Source: Primula veris (lineage: Eukaryota > Streptophyta > Magnoliopsida > Ericales > Primulaceae). From it: a DNA stretch of 64,000 nt. How positions within the stretch are numbered: position 1 is the first letter of the stretch; each line of letters starts with the position of its first letter. Below are positions 34,411 to 47,200 of the stretch, one piece after another. The DNA lies in assembly GCA_963682055.1 (NCBI GenBank), contig OY821749.1, positions 24,559,631 to 24,623,630 of the forward strand. Direction: 5' to 3'. Position numbers and translations under genes: made by a program. Below the pieces are notes generated by a model. That model was given only the letters and a program-made list of their open reading frames with translations. It was not told the origin of the DNA and made no database searches.

Positions 34411-34624
34411 CATAGTTGCTACTTCTAGTATGGTAAACGGATGCGGGAAACGAAACGGAAAGCATAAACGAGAGGAAAATGAAAAGTTTAAAATTTACAC
34501 TTGGAATAATATGAAGTGGAAACGAGTAGGAAACGGCTATGGTAAATGTGATTTTCAAAAGATAAACGAGTTGTTCGGTAACGATGCCTTCATGGGGTGT
34601 CCATATGCAATTGAAAAGCAGTAA
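34411..34624. repeat. Diverged repeat rich in GAAACGGAAA, possible MITE
   Basis: Phrases such as GGAAACGAAACGG, AAACGAG and GTAACGATGCC recur here. A similar sequence, reversed and diverged, is at about 49836-49990 in intron 1 of the histidyl-tRNA synthetase gene (CGTTTCCGTTTCCGTTCTC). Both carry ATAGTT/AACTAT-like edges. The 74-codon open frame over it is not a gene. The rest of 33894-36416 is aldolase 3' UTR, intergenic DNA and the CACTA-like relic listed next. Confidence 0.4.
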
Positions 34625-35561
34625 TGCTCTGTGTATAACGCACGCCACATACTCACACACACATACACTAGTTGTTAGTTTTAAACTAGTTCCAAATTCT
34701 TTTGAAATCTCTATTTCTCTCTTCAATAACTAACCTATATTTGTTGGCATGTGTAATGAGTTGTGCACATACATTAAATATTTATGACTCTCATAACTGT
34801 ACCAAATAACTTATCGGCGTTTTAAAATACATCTCAGTGAGTTAAAGATTATTTATATACTTATCGGCGTTTTATGATAGTCCCGCCCCGCTTCTTCCTA
34901 CTATATAGAGCCTTCTTAGTGGGAAGTGAATTAACTCTAACAATCATAAACACCTTAGCTCGTAACAATCTATCACCATCGGCTCATTGCCAAATACTCT
35001 GCTATGACCGAAGAGAGTGGGGTTGTTATCTGTTTTTTAGACATCCAGAACCAGATTCAGACTTAAGGACACACTATAACCACTAGTTGATTGTCGAGTC
35101 AATAAAAATTTACCCAAATCCGAGTCGGAATTTGCATTAAAGTGAAATCATTTGGCGAAAAGAAAATTTACCCTTACCCTTACGATAACGAAAAGAATGA
35201 GTGCATCCTTCAATGCTCATGAACCTGCTCAATACATGTAGCTGCATTCGTAAATTAAATTTGGTATCTACAATTTCAAACGTATAAACCATCTGACCAA
35301 CGTCCAATAATGAAATCTCCTTCCCGTTTACCCATATGTAGCTCTTCAAATAAGAACTCATATTTTGATAAATCACGTGAATAATTATATCGCTTTCACA
35401 TAGTATTTTCTAAAAGTAATTAACTCTCTTTTGATATGTGAAGCAATATCTTTCTCCTTATTTGAACTAACCAACCACGTATACCATGATTCGATTAATC
35501 ATGTTTTAACTCTCTATCTTGTTTGGTTTCAGTTTTTTGTGCTTGGAATCCAGGTACGTTT

Positions 35562-35728
35562 CACTACAAAAAAATACCCAAATAACGACGGAATTAGTGA
35601 CGGTATTTTTTGTTACGAGCTTATTAGCGACGGTTTTTGTGACGCTTTTGTGACAGTTTAGTCAATTTGTGACGATTTTGTGACAATTTAGTCAATTTGT
35701 GACAGATTTGTGACAGCTTTTGACTCTC
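35562..35728 (+). mobile_element. CACTA-like transposon terminus (relic)
   Basis: CACTACAAAAAAA starts the segment, the terminal motif of plant CACTA (En/Spm) elements. Subterminal short repeats follow: TAGTGACGG, TTAGCGACGG, and five TTTGTGAC copies within 100 bp. I found no matching inverted end (TTTTTGTAGTG) in the window, so this is a solo end or a deleted copy. Confidence 0.5.
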
Positions 35729-36416
35729 AGTAAATTAAACATTATTTTTCAGTGTAACGTGATCTAAATTAGCTAGAACTCTAGGTTAAAGTTTATTACT
35801 TACAAACAATTAAATCCGAACATATGACAAGCATATGCACAAAGTACAATTGTCTTTACATAAACTCTCCAACTCCAAGGTATCTCATGCATGCACGAGA
35901 CAATAATTAAGCTGCATTTTTCTACCCGTCAACTATGAAATGTAAAGATTATTATCTTTCCAAAATAAAATAAGAAGACACGGTGAAATTTAAAATTAGC
36001 ATGTTCAATAAGTCCAAAAAATATAATCAGAAAGATAAAATAACTTGAAGCCTAGATATTTGGAGCAGATGGTTTTCATGCTAAACAAGGCACACCATAA
36101 ATTTCATCATTTCTTAGGATTTCACATTTACACACAAAAGATCTTTAAAAAGAACTATATAATGTCTCATGCACTCACCCATCGGATAGTCCTAAGTATA
36201 TAGAGTATCAACTAAAACAATCTATAATTACAAGTTACAACTGTATATAGTGAAAGCTCCCACTTCTTGTCATTTAAGAGCTATCTTTTCTTTGCTTCCT
36301 CCGCCCTTAAAAAAATTATATATACACCTTACCATCCTAAACTTACATTTTCAAATAAAACTTCCTAAAACAAAAAACAAACAAAAAAACAGATTTTGAG
36401 AAGAAGTAAAGAAAAC

Positions 36417-39400
36417 ATGGCAGGTGTCTCTCAGATAGCCAGCTACACCAATTCATATGCTTTTGCAAGAGTTTTCAATAGTGAACTGAATAGGCAAAAC
36501 CTTGTTTGTGTGAAAATACATGGAAGTTCGACTCTGGGGAAAACAAAGGTGGTGGCATTGAGCCATAACAATGGAGCTGCTACCATTGCTGTGAATGGAA
36601 CTATTTTGGAAGAACAAATTCGTCAGAATATTCCAACTGAAAAACAGTTTGTTGATACATACCGACAAGGGCTCATCATTGAAGAGGGCGTCGGGTACAG
36701 ACAAACGGTCGTTATTAGATCATACGAAGTTGGGCCAGATAAATCTGCTACTATTGAAAGCATCCTCAACCTTTTTCAGGTAACAATATACTACATGATA
36801 GGCATATATATGCTTGGTAACATATATCAGATTGTTACGATACTATTTTTTCGTTCGTATGAATCGGACATTGATTATTATGTTGTTAAGTTTAATTGCG
36901 ACTATTGTTGTTGTTAGTTGTGTTAAGTCTTCCCAGTTAATTCTTAACTTTCAAACACTCTATGCTTCTCTTGAGGATTTTTCCAATAGGTCTCCATTTT
37001 TACTACTTGGAAACCAAGTTTTGCAAATTGAAAAAACAATGAACCAAATTTAGGACCAGAGTGTCATAAATTGAGATATTGTAAATCCAGAAACCCTCTC
37101 AATGATCAACATGCGGTATTACGTTGAAACCATATACTTGCTGTCCGTACTATATAATTAATGCATGGGACATTATCGTGAAATGAAATTTCTAGTGCAT
37201 GGAGATAATTATTGCAATACTTTTTGTTTTGAATTTTCAAGAGGTAATATGCGGCCACGCTAGAATCACTTCTTTACTGTTCTATCAAAAAAGCAATTCT
37301 TTTCTCTTAGTTATAATAACTTATAAATTATAATACGCTTGGTTTGAAATTTTGGTTCAGTAAATAAATATATTCTCAAATTATTTAGTTTATCTCCTTA
37401 AAGTATAAAGCCAAAGAAATAGATGATTTACGATGCTGTTCGTTAGTATGTAATCCATTGAAAAGGAACAAAGAAAATTGTAGGCAGTCATAGTAAAAAC
37501 TTAAGGCAAATAGAGAAATTAGCAACTCAGGTTTTATTGAAAAAAAATGAAAATTAATCAATAAACGAAGACAGTAAAGAGTTAAATTACTAGTGGAATA
37601 CGAAACCATAGTGGCCGGGGTTGGTTTGACTAACAGTCTTCTAAGTCCAATCATTCTTAATACGTACTCAGTGGTAACATTTTTCAGTTTTGGAACAAAT
37701 AAAAGGTGAATTTGGAAAAGATCCCTTTAATTCTTCCATAAATTATTATGCGACTTTCCACATGCAAATTGGGTTTAAATGTATCTTTTTGTAGTTGAGG
37801 GACATTTATTTGTGGATTGGCCGGTGTGATTGAATTGTGCAGATGCAACTAATCTCCGAACCGTAATTTTCACTAGAGATATAAATGTGTTTATACATAT
37901 TTATATTCCAAGGACTAAAGTTGGTTTGGTTTGGTTTGGTTTAAATTCTTTATACTTTTTTTTCCTCATTGATAAAAACCTTGTGTGAACTTGTTTGAAA
38001 CGTGTATTATACTAAACATAAGTTGGGGGAGAGAGATCATGTGTCCCCAAGTGTCATGTCTATGCAAATTAAGGCAATAAAACGCTAAGAAATAAAGTAA
38101 AGGTGATAAATCAAATTATAAACTAACCCAAATCTGCACTGATGTAACCATATCATGAAAATAGTGTACAAAATGAGTAAAGTGTTTAAACTAATGGTCC
38201 CTATATTTTTCACCAAACTTAAGTTGGGCTCACAGATTAAACTGTAAATTAAAATGAAACTCCAAAGTAAGAGATTCTAGGTCAAAATATTTAATAATGA
38301 TCGATGGTGAGATTTATCATCTGAATTTCTAATTTGGTTTTCATAGTGTGCGAAATTCTTTCAAATGATAATACAAATCCGAATAATTTACGTGATTATT
38401 GTGTGTAAGTATCCATAAAAGACCGTCATTATCGATTGATAGCCTTACTATAACACAAAAAATGGTACATTCAAAAGAAAATATAATGCAAAACGGTGTA
38501 TATATTAAATGCAGGAGACGGCACTGAATCATGTTTGGATGTCTGGGCTTCTTGGTGATGGTTTTGGAGCCACTCATGGAATGATGAGAAACAACCTTAT
38601 TTGGGTTGTCTCAAGAATGCAAGTTGAAGTTGATCATTATCCAATCTGGTAATTTTCATTTTTCACCCTTAAAACTAAATTATAACACTCATACCATGCG
38701 TACTTAAAATAAATAAAAATTCCTAGCCTCGCCTCTCTCGAAAAAGAAGACGTAGATATTATCCTTCCGTCAAACTATATGTGTCGAAGATACTGATCTT
38801 ACTCTCAAAACTTAATATCATATATCTTCTAGGGGTGAGGTCATCGAAATCGATACGTGGGTTGGAGCTTCGGGCAAAAATGGAATGAGGCGAGACTGGC
38901 TTTTGCGAGGCCAGGCCTCAGGCATAGTTTATGCACGTGCAACAAGGTAAATAAAAAAGAAGGATTTCATTGTTCTCTCTATACAAGTTTGTAATTTCTT
39001 AGTTTCAACTTTTATTACATACTAAATTTTGAAAATGGACAAATAGTACATGGGTTATGATGAACAAGCAAACGAGGCGCCTTTCTAAGATGCCAGATGA
39101 GGTGAGAGGTGAGATTGCTCCTTGGTTTGTAAAGAAGCAGGCCATCAAAGAAGATGTTAGTGAGAAAGTTGATAGGATTGAGAAACTAGATGACAAAGCA
39201 AAATATGTTCTATCTGAATTGAAGGTGAAATCCCAGTAACTTTTCAGCTTCTCTATTCCTTACTATAAGCTTTAAGTAATTATCAAATTCCTTAGTTTCC
39301 TTACCAATATTCTTATCTTTGCAGCCCAAGAGGAGTGACCTGGATATGAACCACCATGTTAACAACGTTAAGTACGTGGGGTGGATGCTTGAGGTAAAAA

Positions 39401-40176
39401 TAGATGATTTTTTTACAGTATTTCCCCCCCTAAATTGCTTGTAACGACTTGGTGGCGACAGTGAAACTTCACAATCTGGTAAACCCAACAGAAAATAGTC
39501 TCGAATCTCGATTAGTTGTATAGGTTCTATAGAATGCCGTATGTACAATCTGCGCTATTTGCATTCAAATGCATTATGCTGGTTGCATTTTAAAAGATAC
39601 TACTTGCTGTAACTAAAACATTGCTAAAGTTGAACATCAAGCATTTGCTAGGCATTCTTTATGCGACTGTGTAAAATACTAACAAAAGTTACCTACAACA
39701 TTGAAAAAAATGGAACCAAGACCTCCAAAATCTAGTAAAATCAGGAACAAGAAAAGAAACCAAAACAAAAAACAAAAACAAAACACCAAGCTGCACGTAT
39801 TTATCTAACACTTTTTTCTTCTTATCAGACTATTCCGGAAGAATTTCTAGAGAGGCACCGGCTATCTAGCATGGTACTCGAATATAGAAGAGAATGTGGA
39901 AGTTCGGACATAGTCCAATCCCTTTGTGAGCCTTCTGAAGATGGGATTTTGCATGATGGAACCATAAAGGATGAACATTTCACTGCCCTTAATGGGTTTG
40001 GATATTCAATCGGATCAAATATATTTAACGAAAGTAGTATCCTAGGGTGCTTTGATCAAGGGAGGTTCAAGTACACACATTTATTGAAAATTCAAGATAT
40101 GGAGAAAAATGAAGAGATTGTTAGGGGAAGAACCATATGGGAAAAAAAGAACGCTGCTACGCCATTTTCAGATTAG
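36417..40176 (+). CDS. FATB: Acyl-ACP thioesterase, FATB type, chloroplastic (6 exons, 401 aa)
   Basis: Releases free fatty acids from acyl-ACP in the plastid stroma, ending chain growth. Exons: 36417-36779, 38515-38648, 38833-38946, 39047-39224, 39325-39393, 39829-40176, in frame throughout. The two hotdog domains are recognisable: RSYEVGPDKSATIESILN...ETALNHV and ASGKNGMRRDW in the first, LDMNHHVNNVKYVGW and LEYRRECG in the second. The catalytic Asp-x-Asn-x-His (DMNHH) and the Glu before RRECG are all present. Body sequence is FATB-like (ARATSTWVMMNKQTRRLSK, PDEVRGEI). The roughly 95-residue N-terminus is short and lacks the hydrophobic segment usual in FATB between transit peptide and catalytic core, and the substrate-facing residues have drifted, so chain-length preference cannot be assumed to be palmitate. 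Start: ATG 36417, first after an in-leader AG-rich stretch. Confidence 0.92.
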
Positions 40177-41209
40177 ATAATAATACTGCAGCTTGTTTGA
40201 AAGATATAGAAAATCTCACGTTCAATCACCCCCAGTCAAATTCCGGATAATGACATTTCAACTCGATATATGGTGGTAAAAAGATGAATAACTGGTAATA
40301 AGTAAATTAATTCAGGTGTCAATGTCTATCTAAGAAGAAGAAAAAGTGTGTATATTAGGCTCTTAGAAAAATTAGTTCAAACATATTGTACACACATGTA
40401 TCAAACATGACATGCAGTCGATAATTGTCGGATATGTAGAGTCATCCAAGTCATTGTTTTTTCTATATATTTAAAATATGCCATTACACCTTTGCAGTTG
40501 TAGTGTGATTATTATTTGGTGATTAGCTTTAAAATCTGGTGATTTTTTCTGTGATTAGGAATAGCTAGAAAGTTTTTTTGGAAGCAAATAGCTAGAAAGT
40601 TATTTAACAGGATTTTGCAAAAATGTTGTAGAAAGGTAGACTTGTCAGCGGAAGCCTAGCCGAGTTTTATAAAGCATATCACCCTTTACCCAAAATTCCG
40701 ACTTAATATATGTTGAATCAAACACCAAAAACAATTAAGATTTGTTTTAAAAATTAAAATTGGATGTTTCCAATAATAAAAATAAACAATGGCTAAATGA
40801 AAAAATTAGTCCTGACCCAATGTTTAATATGAATCTTGGGTCTTTTAATTTACTCTTACCTCCACCGTCTTAACTTTTAACACATTAAGGACTTACAATA
40901 GTTAACCAGAAGACTTTCAAGCTAGTCACCTGTCTCAAGATGTTAGCATCCTTTTGATCTTTTAATCTTGTTCTAAATAAAATTATAAATGCATCAATAA
41001 CAATGTACAATATGGGTATAGGCAACTTATTCATATAAAATCTAATAACTCATGAGACACCTCATACCTGAGACAAAAATTGGATTAAGTTATATTTTCC
41101 ATCATGTTGGAGGAATTGTGGAATACACGTTGAAGAAAAATAGAGGTGCTAAACCTAAAAACTGGCTATTGTACAAGCTGTAAGTAAAGCCTACAAAATC
41201 ATAACTAAT
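40177..41209. other. Convergent 3' spacer between FATB and HRS1
   Basis: AT-rich, holding the 3' UTRs of the two convergent genes. No other feature seen. Confidence 0.5.
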
Positions 41210-44200
41210 TCACTCTAATTCATCTATTTTGATCTCGTACTGTTCTCCCGAAGAAAGTACTTTCACATTAACACAACCTTTCTGCCACTCAGCACTTCCT
41301 ACTAATATCAGTCTGCGAGCATTTATTCTAGCTGCCCGTTTAAATACCCTGAAAACAACATGAAACACCATAAATAATAGATGAGTTTACATTATAAGTA
41401 TCTCGAGACACTAAGAGTATAACATCTAAATAATTGTTTCACTAACCATTTTAGAGGTTTAATTTCCAAAACCAAATCAACACTTTGACCTTTTCCTCTT
41501 AATATAGTGGCAACAGCAGCAGCCGGACCTTGCAAATTATCATCTAGGGAGCATACGATGTTCTCCACGTCGTGACTAGGAGTCGGTAAAAGCCCCTTAT
41601 CCTTGAGCAACTAAATTCAACGCAAACATGAAACATAATTAAACACAGTAAAAGAGAAAATAAGAAAAAGTCTTAAGTTGCCTCTGGACAGGAAACTGAA
41701 GAGCAAGACACAGCCACCATAAGAAACAATAAATCAATTAAAACCAAATAACACATACAAAGTAGAGTGTATATCAAAGTGTATATGTCCAATAATTTTA
41801 ATTGTACTCATCTTTTTAGAAATATCAATTTATTTGTGTTGTAATAATATGAAAGCAGGATGACAAAATATTTGAATCTCTTAAGTACTCATAAAAAGAC
41901 ATCAGAATATATATCTTCGTATAAATAAAGGATGCGGGGATGAAAAGTAAGTTGACTGGTCCCATAGAAACATATGAAACCACATACTGATTGTAAAGAA
42001 AAGAAAAACAGAATATTTCAACATGGTGAAAAAATTCACAGAGCAGGGTACGTTTCTGAATATGAATCAGATGGAAGTCCTATGACGAAAAGATAGTAGA
42101 ACTATCATCTACAATAACACCTAGCTCTTGTGCCCATTAACACGCAATAATTTTGTACTATCACCAAAAAAGAAAAATGGTACTCTTGCATGCTATAAAA
42201 GGCATAACAGTTTCTTAATCCTGAAGTGAATAAGTGAAGCCTCAAAGACCAGTACTCTATTAAATTGTTGACATCGAAATAGCATTTTCCAGTGTAATGA
42301 CTCTATTAAGTGTGTGTGGGTAATTTAATTCTAAACTGAGGTTCAAAAGTATACACCGTTGTTTGATATTTACCTGAGGATAATAAAGTTGACTGTGGGC
42401 TCAAGTTACCTTTACCAGGGTGGCCGTGCATCTTATTGAAGATAAAAAAAAAGTCATGTATTTCTCTCTAATATGTTGGGTTTTACGATCTTATTGTGGC
42501 TTTACAACCTAGCATCTCTTGTTACGCCTTTGTTCTCTATAACAAAAAGTTGATTTTTTTACTGAATTGACATAAGAGCGTGAAAACAAAAGTACTACAA
42601 AGTACAAACATTTTTTTTCTGTGACAGTAAAGACTTAAGACAGCTTCTCTTATTAATAGTTTTATGGCATCTACCAGAATAAGTTGAGTCAATTTGATCT
42701 ATGGTACAATAAGAAGAAGCAGGAGTCTACAAGGTTTAATGGTTTGTGTACTTGGTTTATTTAAGTAATAAAATAAACACAAATAACTTCTGATACCTCA
42801 ATGATGACAGCATCACCGAATCCAAAGCCACAAGCTGGAATGTCATCACCACCAAAAGTTGAGAGCAAACGGTCATATCTTCCACCACCACATATGGCTC
42901 GCAATTTCCCCTCTCTATCAAATCCCTGCACATACAATGCTCTCAACAAACTAACAAAAAAATCAATCCAAAATGCAACATGAGACGTTACTTTCTTGAC
43001 ACACTGAAAGGTTACTTTCTTGACACACTGAAAGTCTTCTGTGACAGATACGTCATCTCTCTTCATACCTAATCTAATAAGGAAAGGGAGAAACATACCC
43101 AGCAAATTACAGAATTCATTCCATAATTTACTCCATTCATAAAACAAGTCGAGCAAAAATTGATTACTGACACTGCCTCCACCTTATCTAAAAAGTTATG
43201 CGCATTCCTTCTTTTTTTTGTTCATTGGTAATTGCCCTTTTTTAAAACCACCTTGATGAACAAGACCCTTACTCGAACTACCAAGCGGAAAAGGTGAATC
43301 AACTCAGAGAAGGTAGAATAAGTATCTGGGTTTTTGAAATTTTCTAATGCTGCACAGTAAAGATTTTTTTTTTTCTAACACAAACACGGTTGTAGCAGTT
43401 TGATATATGGGTGGGAAACATCACAATGATTTATATTCAAAGTACCAGCATGATGCCCCGTTAATCAGTAATTAATTGTGTCTGCATATGGTAATTCATT
43501 TCAAATTCAAGATAATGTTAATATTTTTTTACGAAGAAAATAGGAGAAGCTATTGGCACATACAATTTTATGCATGCTTTCAATATGAAATATTTGCAAT
43601 ATATCACCACGATAGATTCAAAAAGAATTCCCACTCTAACATTCATTTAAGTGCGACAATGTTGCACGCGAGGCCTGAGTTACCTAAACATTTCTCCCAA
43701 GCAGCTTCTCCGTTTAGTATTAGCATGTCTTATAGCATGCAAAGTAAGTCAAATGAAACCCTCTGCTAATGGGAGTATGAACAAACCCAAAAAAATATCT
43801 ATTCTGACCTCAAAAACAATTCCAGTGTAATAAGCCAAGCCACGTACAACTGATGCATCAAATTGGATCCAATCAGAGTAGCCAAACTTTTCAGCAAGTG
43901 AGAAAAGTTGTTTTAACTCGACAACTGCTTCTCCTGTAGTGCCAAGTTTCTCTGCATGTAACAATCAATACATACATGATGAGAAAGAAGTCTAAGTTTC
44001 TTTCCAAACAGAACCTATGATAATTCAGAGGACTTGCATTTTCATAGTTGGTCCCGATTCCTATTTCCCTATACAAGGGGTAAACAAGACACTATCTCGG
44101 CAATTGGGTAGTATTTGACTTGACAAAAATTAAAGTTCTAAAATAACATCTTTATAGGAAAAACTCAACAAGTCGACAAAAAGTATACGTTTCTTAAGTG

Positions 44201-47200
44201 GGAAAGCAAAAAGTTGACAGCTGATTTTATTAAATCACAGGAAACTGGCCATGCTGTCTTTACAACCATGCGACAGAAGATGTAACTGTAGTAATCAGGC
44301 AAAGATGACATCTTATTTTAAGTAGTCGGAGAAATATTAAAGAATTTTGAAACAAGAGATTGCCAAAGTCAAAAATAAATAACTACTAAGTTGCTGCAAG
44401 TAATATTTGTTCTAACGAATTTTAAAATACTCGAGACATGTGTCATAGATTAGAGAATGGTCTTGATCCATCACAATTACACAAGATTATGAATTCCAGT
44501 ATCTATCTTGTAAATGATAACCTTCTAAATCTGTGAGAGACTTCAAGGAAAGAACATGGAGTAGTTCTTCAATTACCAAGTCTGATAACTGAGCAGTTTT
44601 CAACTCTTTCTTTATCTCATCCATTGGGAGCTTTTCTATCTGAACCAGACCGAAAACAAGAAAGTATTATTAGCAGACAACAATTTGGTGCCAATCTCAA
44701 AGAACAATTGATATAACTCACCCTGGGGAACTAAGTTCATCAAAGGATATACCTTTTGAAAAAAAGTGTATTTTTAAAGTGTAGGAACATGTGAACAACT
44801 ATTTCAAAAACTTGCAATGGTTCTATCGAAGACCTTTTACCAGCTTATATAGGAGAATTTTAGTTCACTCACTATGACAGTTTGGGTGCCTACAACCTTA
44901 AAACTTTCTCTGAGAAGAAACCTAAAAATATGAATATATTAGGACGTATTCTATTATTTAATAGTTCGGAAGCATCAATCTCATGTCCAAAAGACAAGGC
45001 CTCTTTCACATGCTTCATGAGGATAAAAGTAGGGTTAACTAGATGCCGACCGACTTCTATAAAATTTAATATAATTTCCCATTACATACTCATACAACAT
45101 ATAAAAGGCCAGTCGTTCTGCACTTTACATATCTCACATAAGAAAGGGGGGTTACTTCTAAACCTTAACAGCAGTATAAATCTCTCCGAGCTGACTTTGG
45201 CAGGGAACCGTTAACTTCATAATTATTGATAAGTGAAAGCGATTAAAAAGATTATAATTATGGTAGAACACTCTTATTTCCCATTTCACTGATTACTGGT
45301 TTCCTATACATCTAGATTTACATATATCCTGTGCGTGAAAGTTCATCATAAGCTGAGATGAATTTGTTAGACTGACATAATGAGAAACCAATGCCTCTAA
45401 GGTGATTCAACTCTTATAAACTGCCCTCCTCTCCACATTTTTTTATACAGATTATAAAACGGAACGAGGCATCAATTCCTTTGAATAATTGCAATTTGAA
45501 TAAGGAAATCAAAGATTAAAAAAGGCACTTTATAAGGGTGATCTTCCTGATAAAGTCAAGAAGGAAGTACAACAAGATACAAAATGTCAAAACCTGCCAG
45601 AAGTAGCACTGACCTTATCAATAATTATGCAAACTTTACCAAACATATCCTCCGGTATCGAGTATAAGTTCAACACTTCTTGCAAAACCTGAAAATAGCA
45701 AAGTGGAGTGCCACCAAAAAAGTAAGTTTTAATCAGTAAAATCATTGGTAGACTAGGTACATGCAACACATATCATCAAAAGGAGCTTTCTATGTTAAAG
45801 GTATAAAATTGGAGATAAACAAAAGAAGAACATCAAAAACTTTCAACAGAAAAGAAACACAAATATAGGGACTTTTCAATAACAGATAGACGAAATCTTC
45901 AAATCATTTATGATAGCATAAAATACCAGTGCATTGTCTTTTCAATTGAATGTAAACTTATAAGGTGGCTGAATAAACAGCAATTAGGAAACCGACACAT
46001 GCCACACCCTGCTTATAAATGAGCTAAAACAATAAGCATATATGCAAACATAGGATTATTTTGCAGGTGGGAATATATCTGTAATTAGTCATTAGTATAT
46101 TGACACGCTACATACGTTAATAAATCATCCCAAATCATATGAGAAAAAATTGACACAATAATGATAAAAGAACAAGGGAGTTAGCCAGTGTATTAATGGT
46201 ATTAAGGGTGGAATCCAATAATGATGGTCCATGGAGCTTAGAGCCGCAAAGCTTCTTTTGATGCCGGAGGCTAGGATTGGATAGCCCAGGCAAGACATTT
46301 TAGCAGGACAATTACGTGGTCTTCATCTCCTATGGTGGCTACAATGTATAGGATTTTATCCTCCCACTTATATGAGTATGGTTCATTGGTTTTAAAGGCT
46401 TTTCAGCTCCTTCATTAACTTCTCCTTGCCATTGCCGTCCTATCTCAAGAGTTATGCAGCATGCTGGCTGTTTACAGGCCAGATCTGAGGGTTTGAACTA
46501 AGTTCCCCCTTTTTCTATTTGATCACAAGATGTTTATGTTGCTCAAATTGGGTTTCCTACGAAACGCTGAGATCTTTACATCAGTTGCTATGTTTAGGAC
46601 AATGGATGTTGATTATCTCTCACGTCATGCGGCTTAGGTCTAGACACTCTCAGACCAATTCAACCCTAGTTTTATAGGGACCTCACCAAGTGTGGTTGTA
46701 TATCGATATTCGCAATGGTGTAGTATGAAGACCATCAGCTACTTGATTGTTATTACATAAAATAAAATAATGAGAGACGTGGCAAACCTTTCGGCTGGAA
46801 ACTTTAAACCCCACTTCTGATGATGTGATGCCAATTCTTTTGAAAAATGTCACAATAGAAGCGATAAGTTCTGCTTCAGCCTGTGGCAGATAACAGAAGA
46901 TTTAGCTTTACGTCAAAGTTGGTTTTCATAAAGTACAAACTAATTTAGAAAATGAACGTGAAATATTATCAAATGAAGTTCCCTGTAAGTAGAAGAACAT
47001 GGATATCTTATTACAATGAAATGTTAAAAAAAATGATATTCTCTAAACTGGTAAAAACGTCACCCCTTTAGAACTATGGATTTCTATACACAAAAGAAAG
47101 CGACAACCTTTACTAAACAAGCGAAAGAAGACAGTCACAAAAGTAATCATTGTCAAAAGTAGTAACAGCAGCCACAAAAATGAATCCAAGCTAAACCCTG

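Noticed and set aside
46200..46740. Possible transposon fragment in an HRS1 intron
   Set aside because: Composition differs a little from the rest of the intron, but I found neither termini, target duplication nor coding words.
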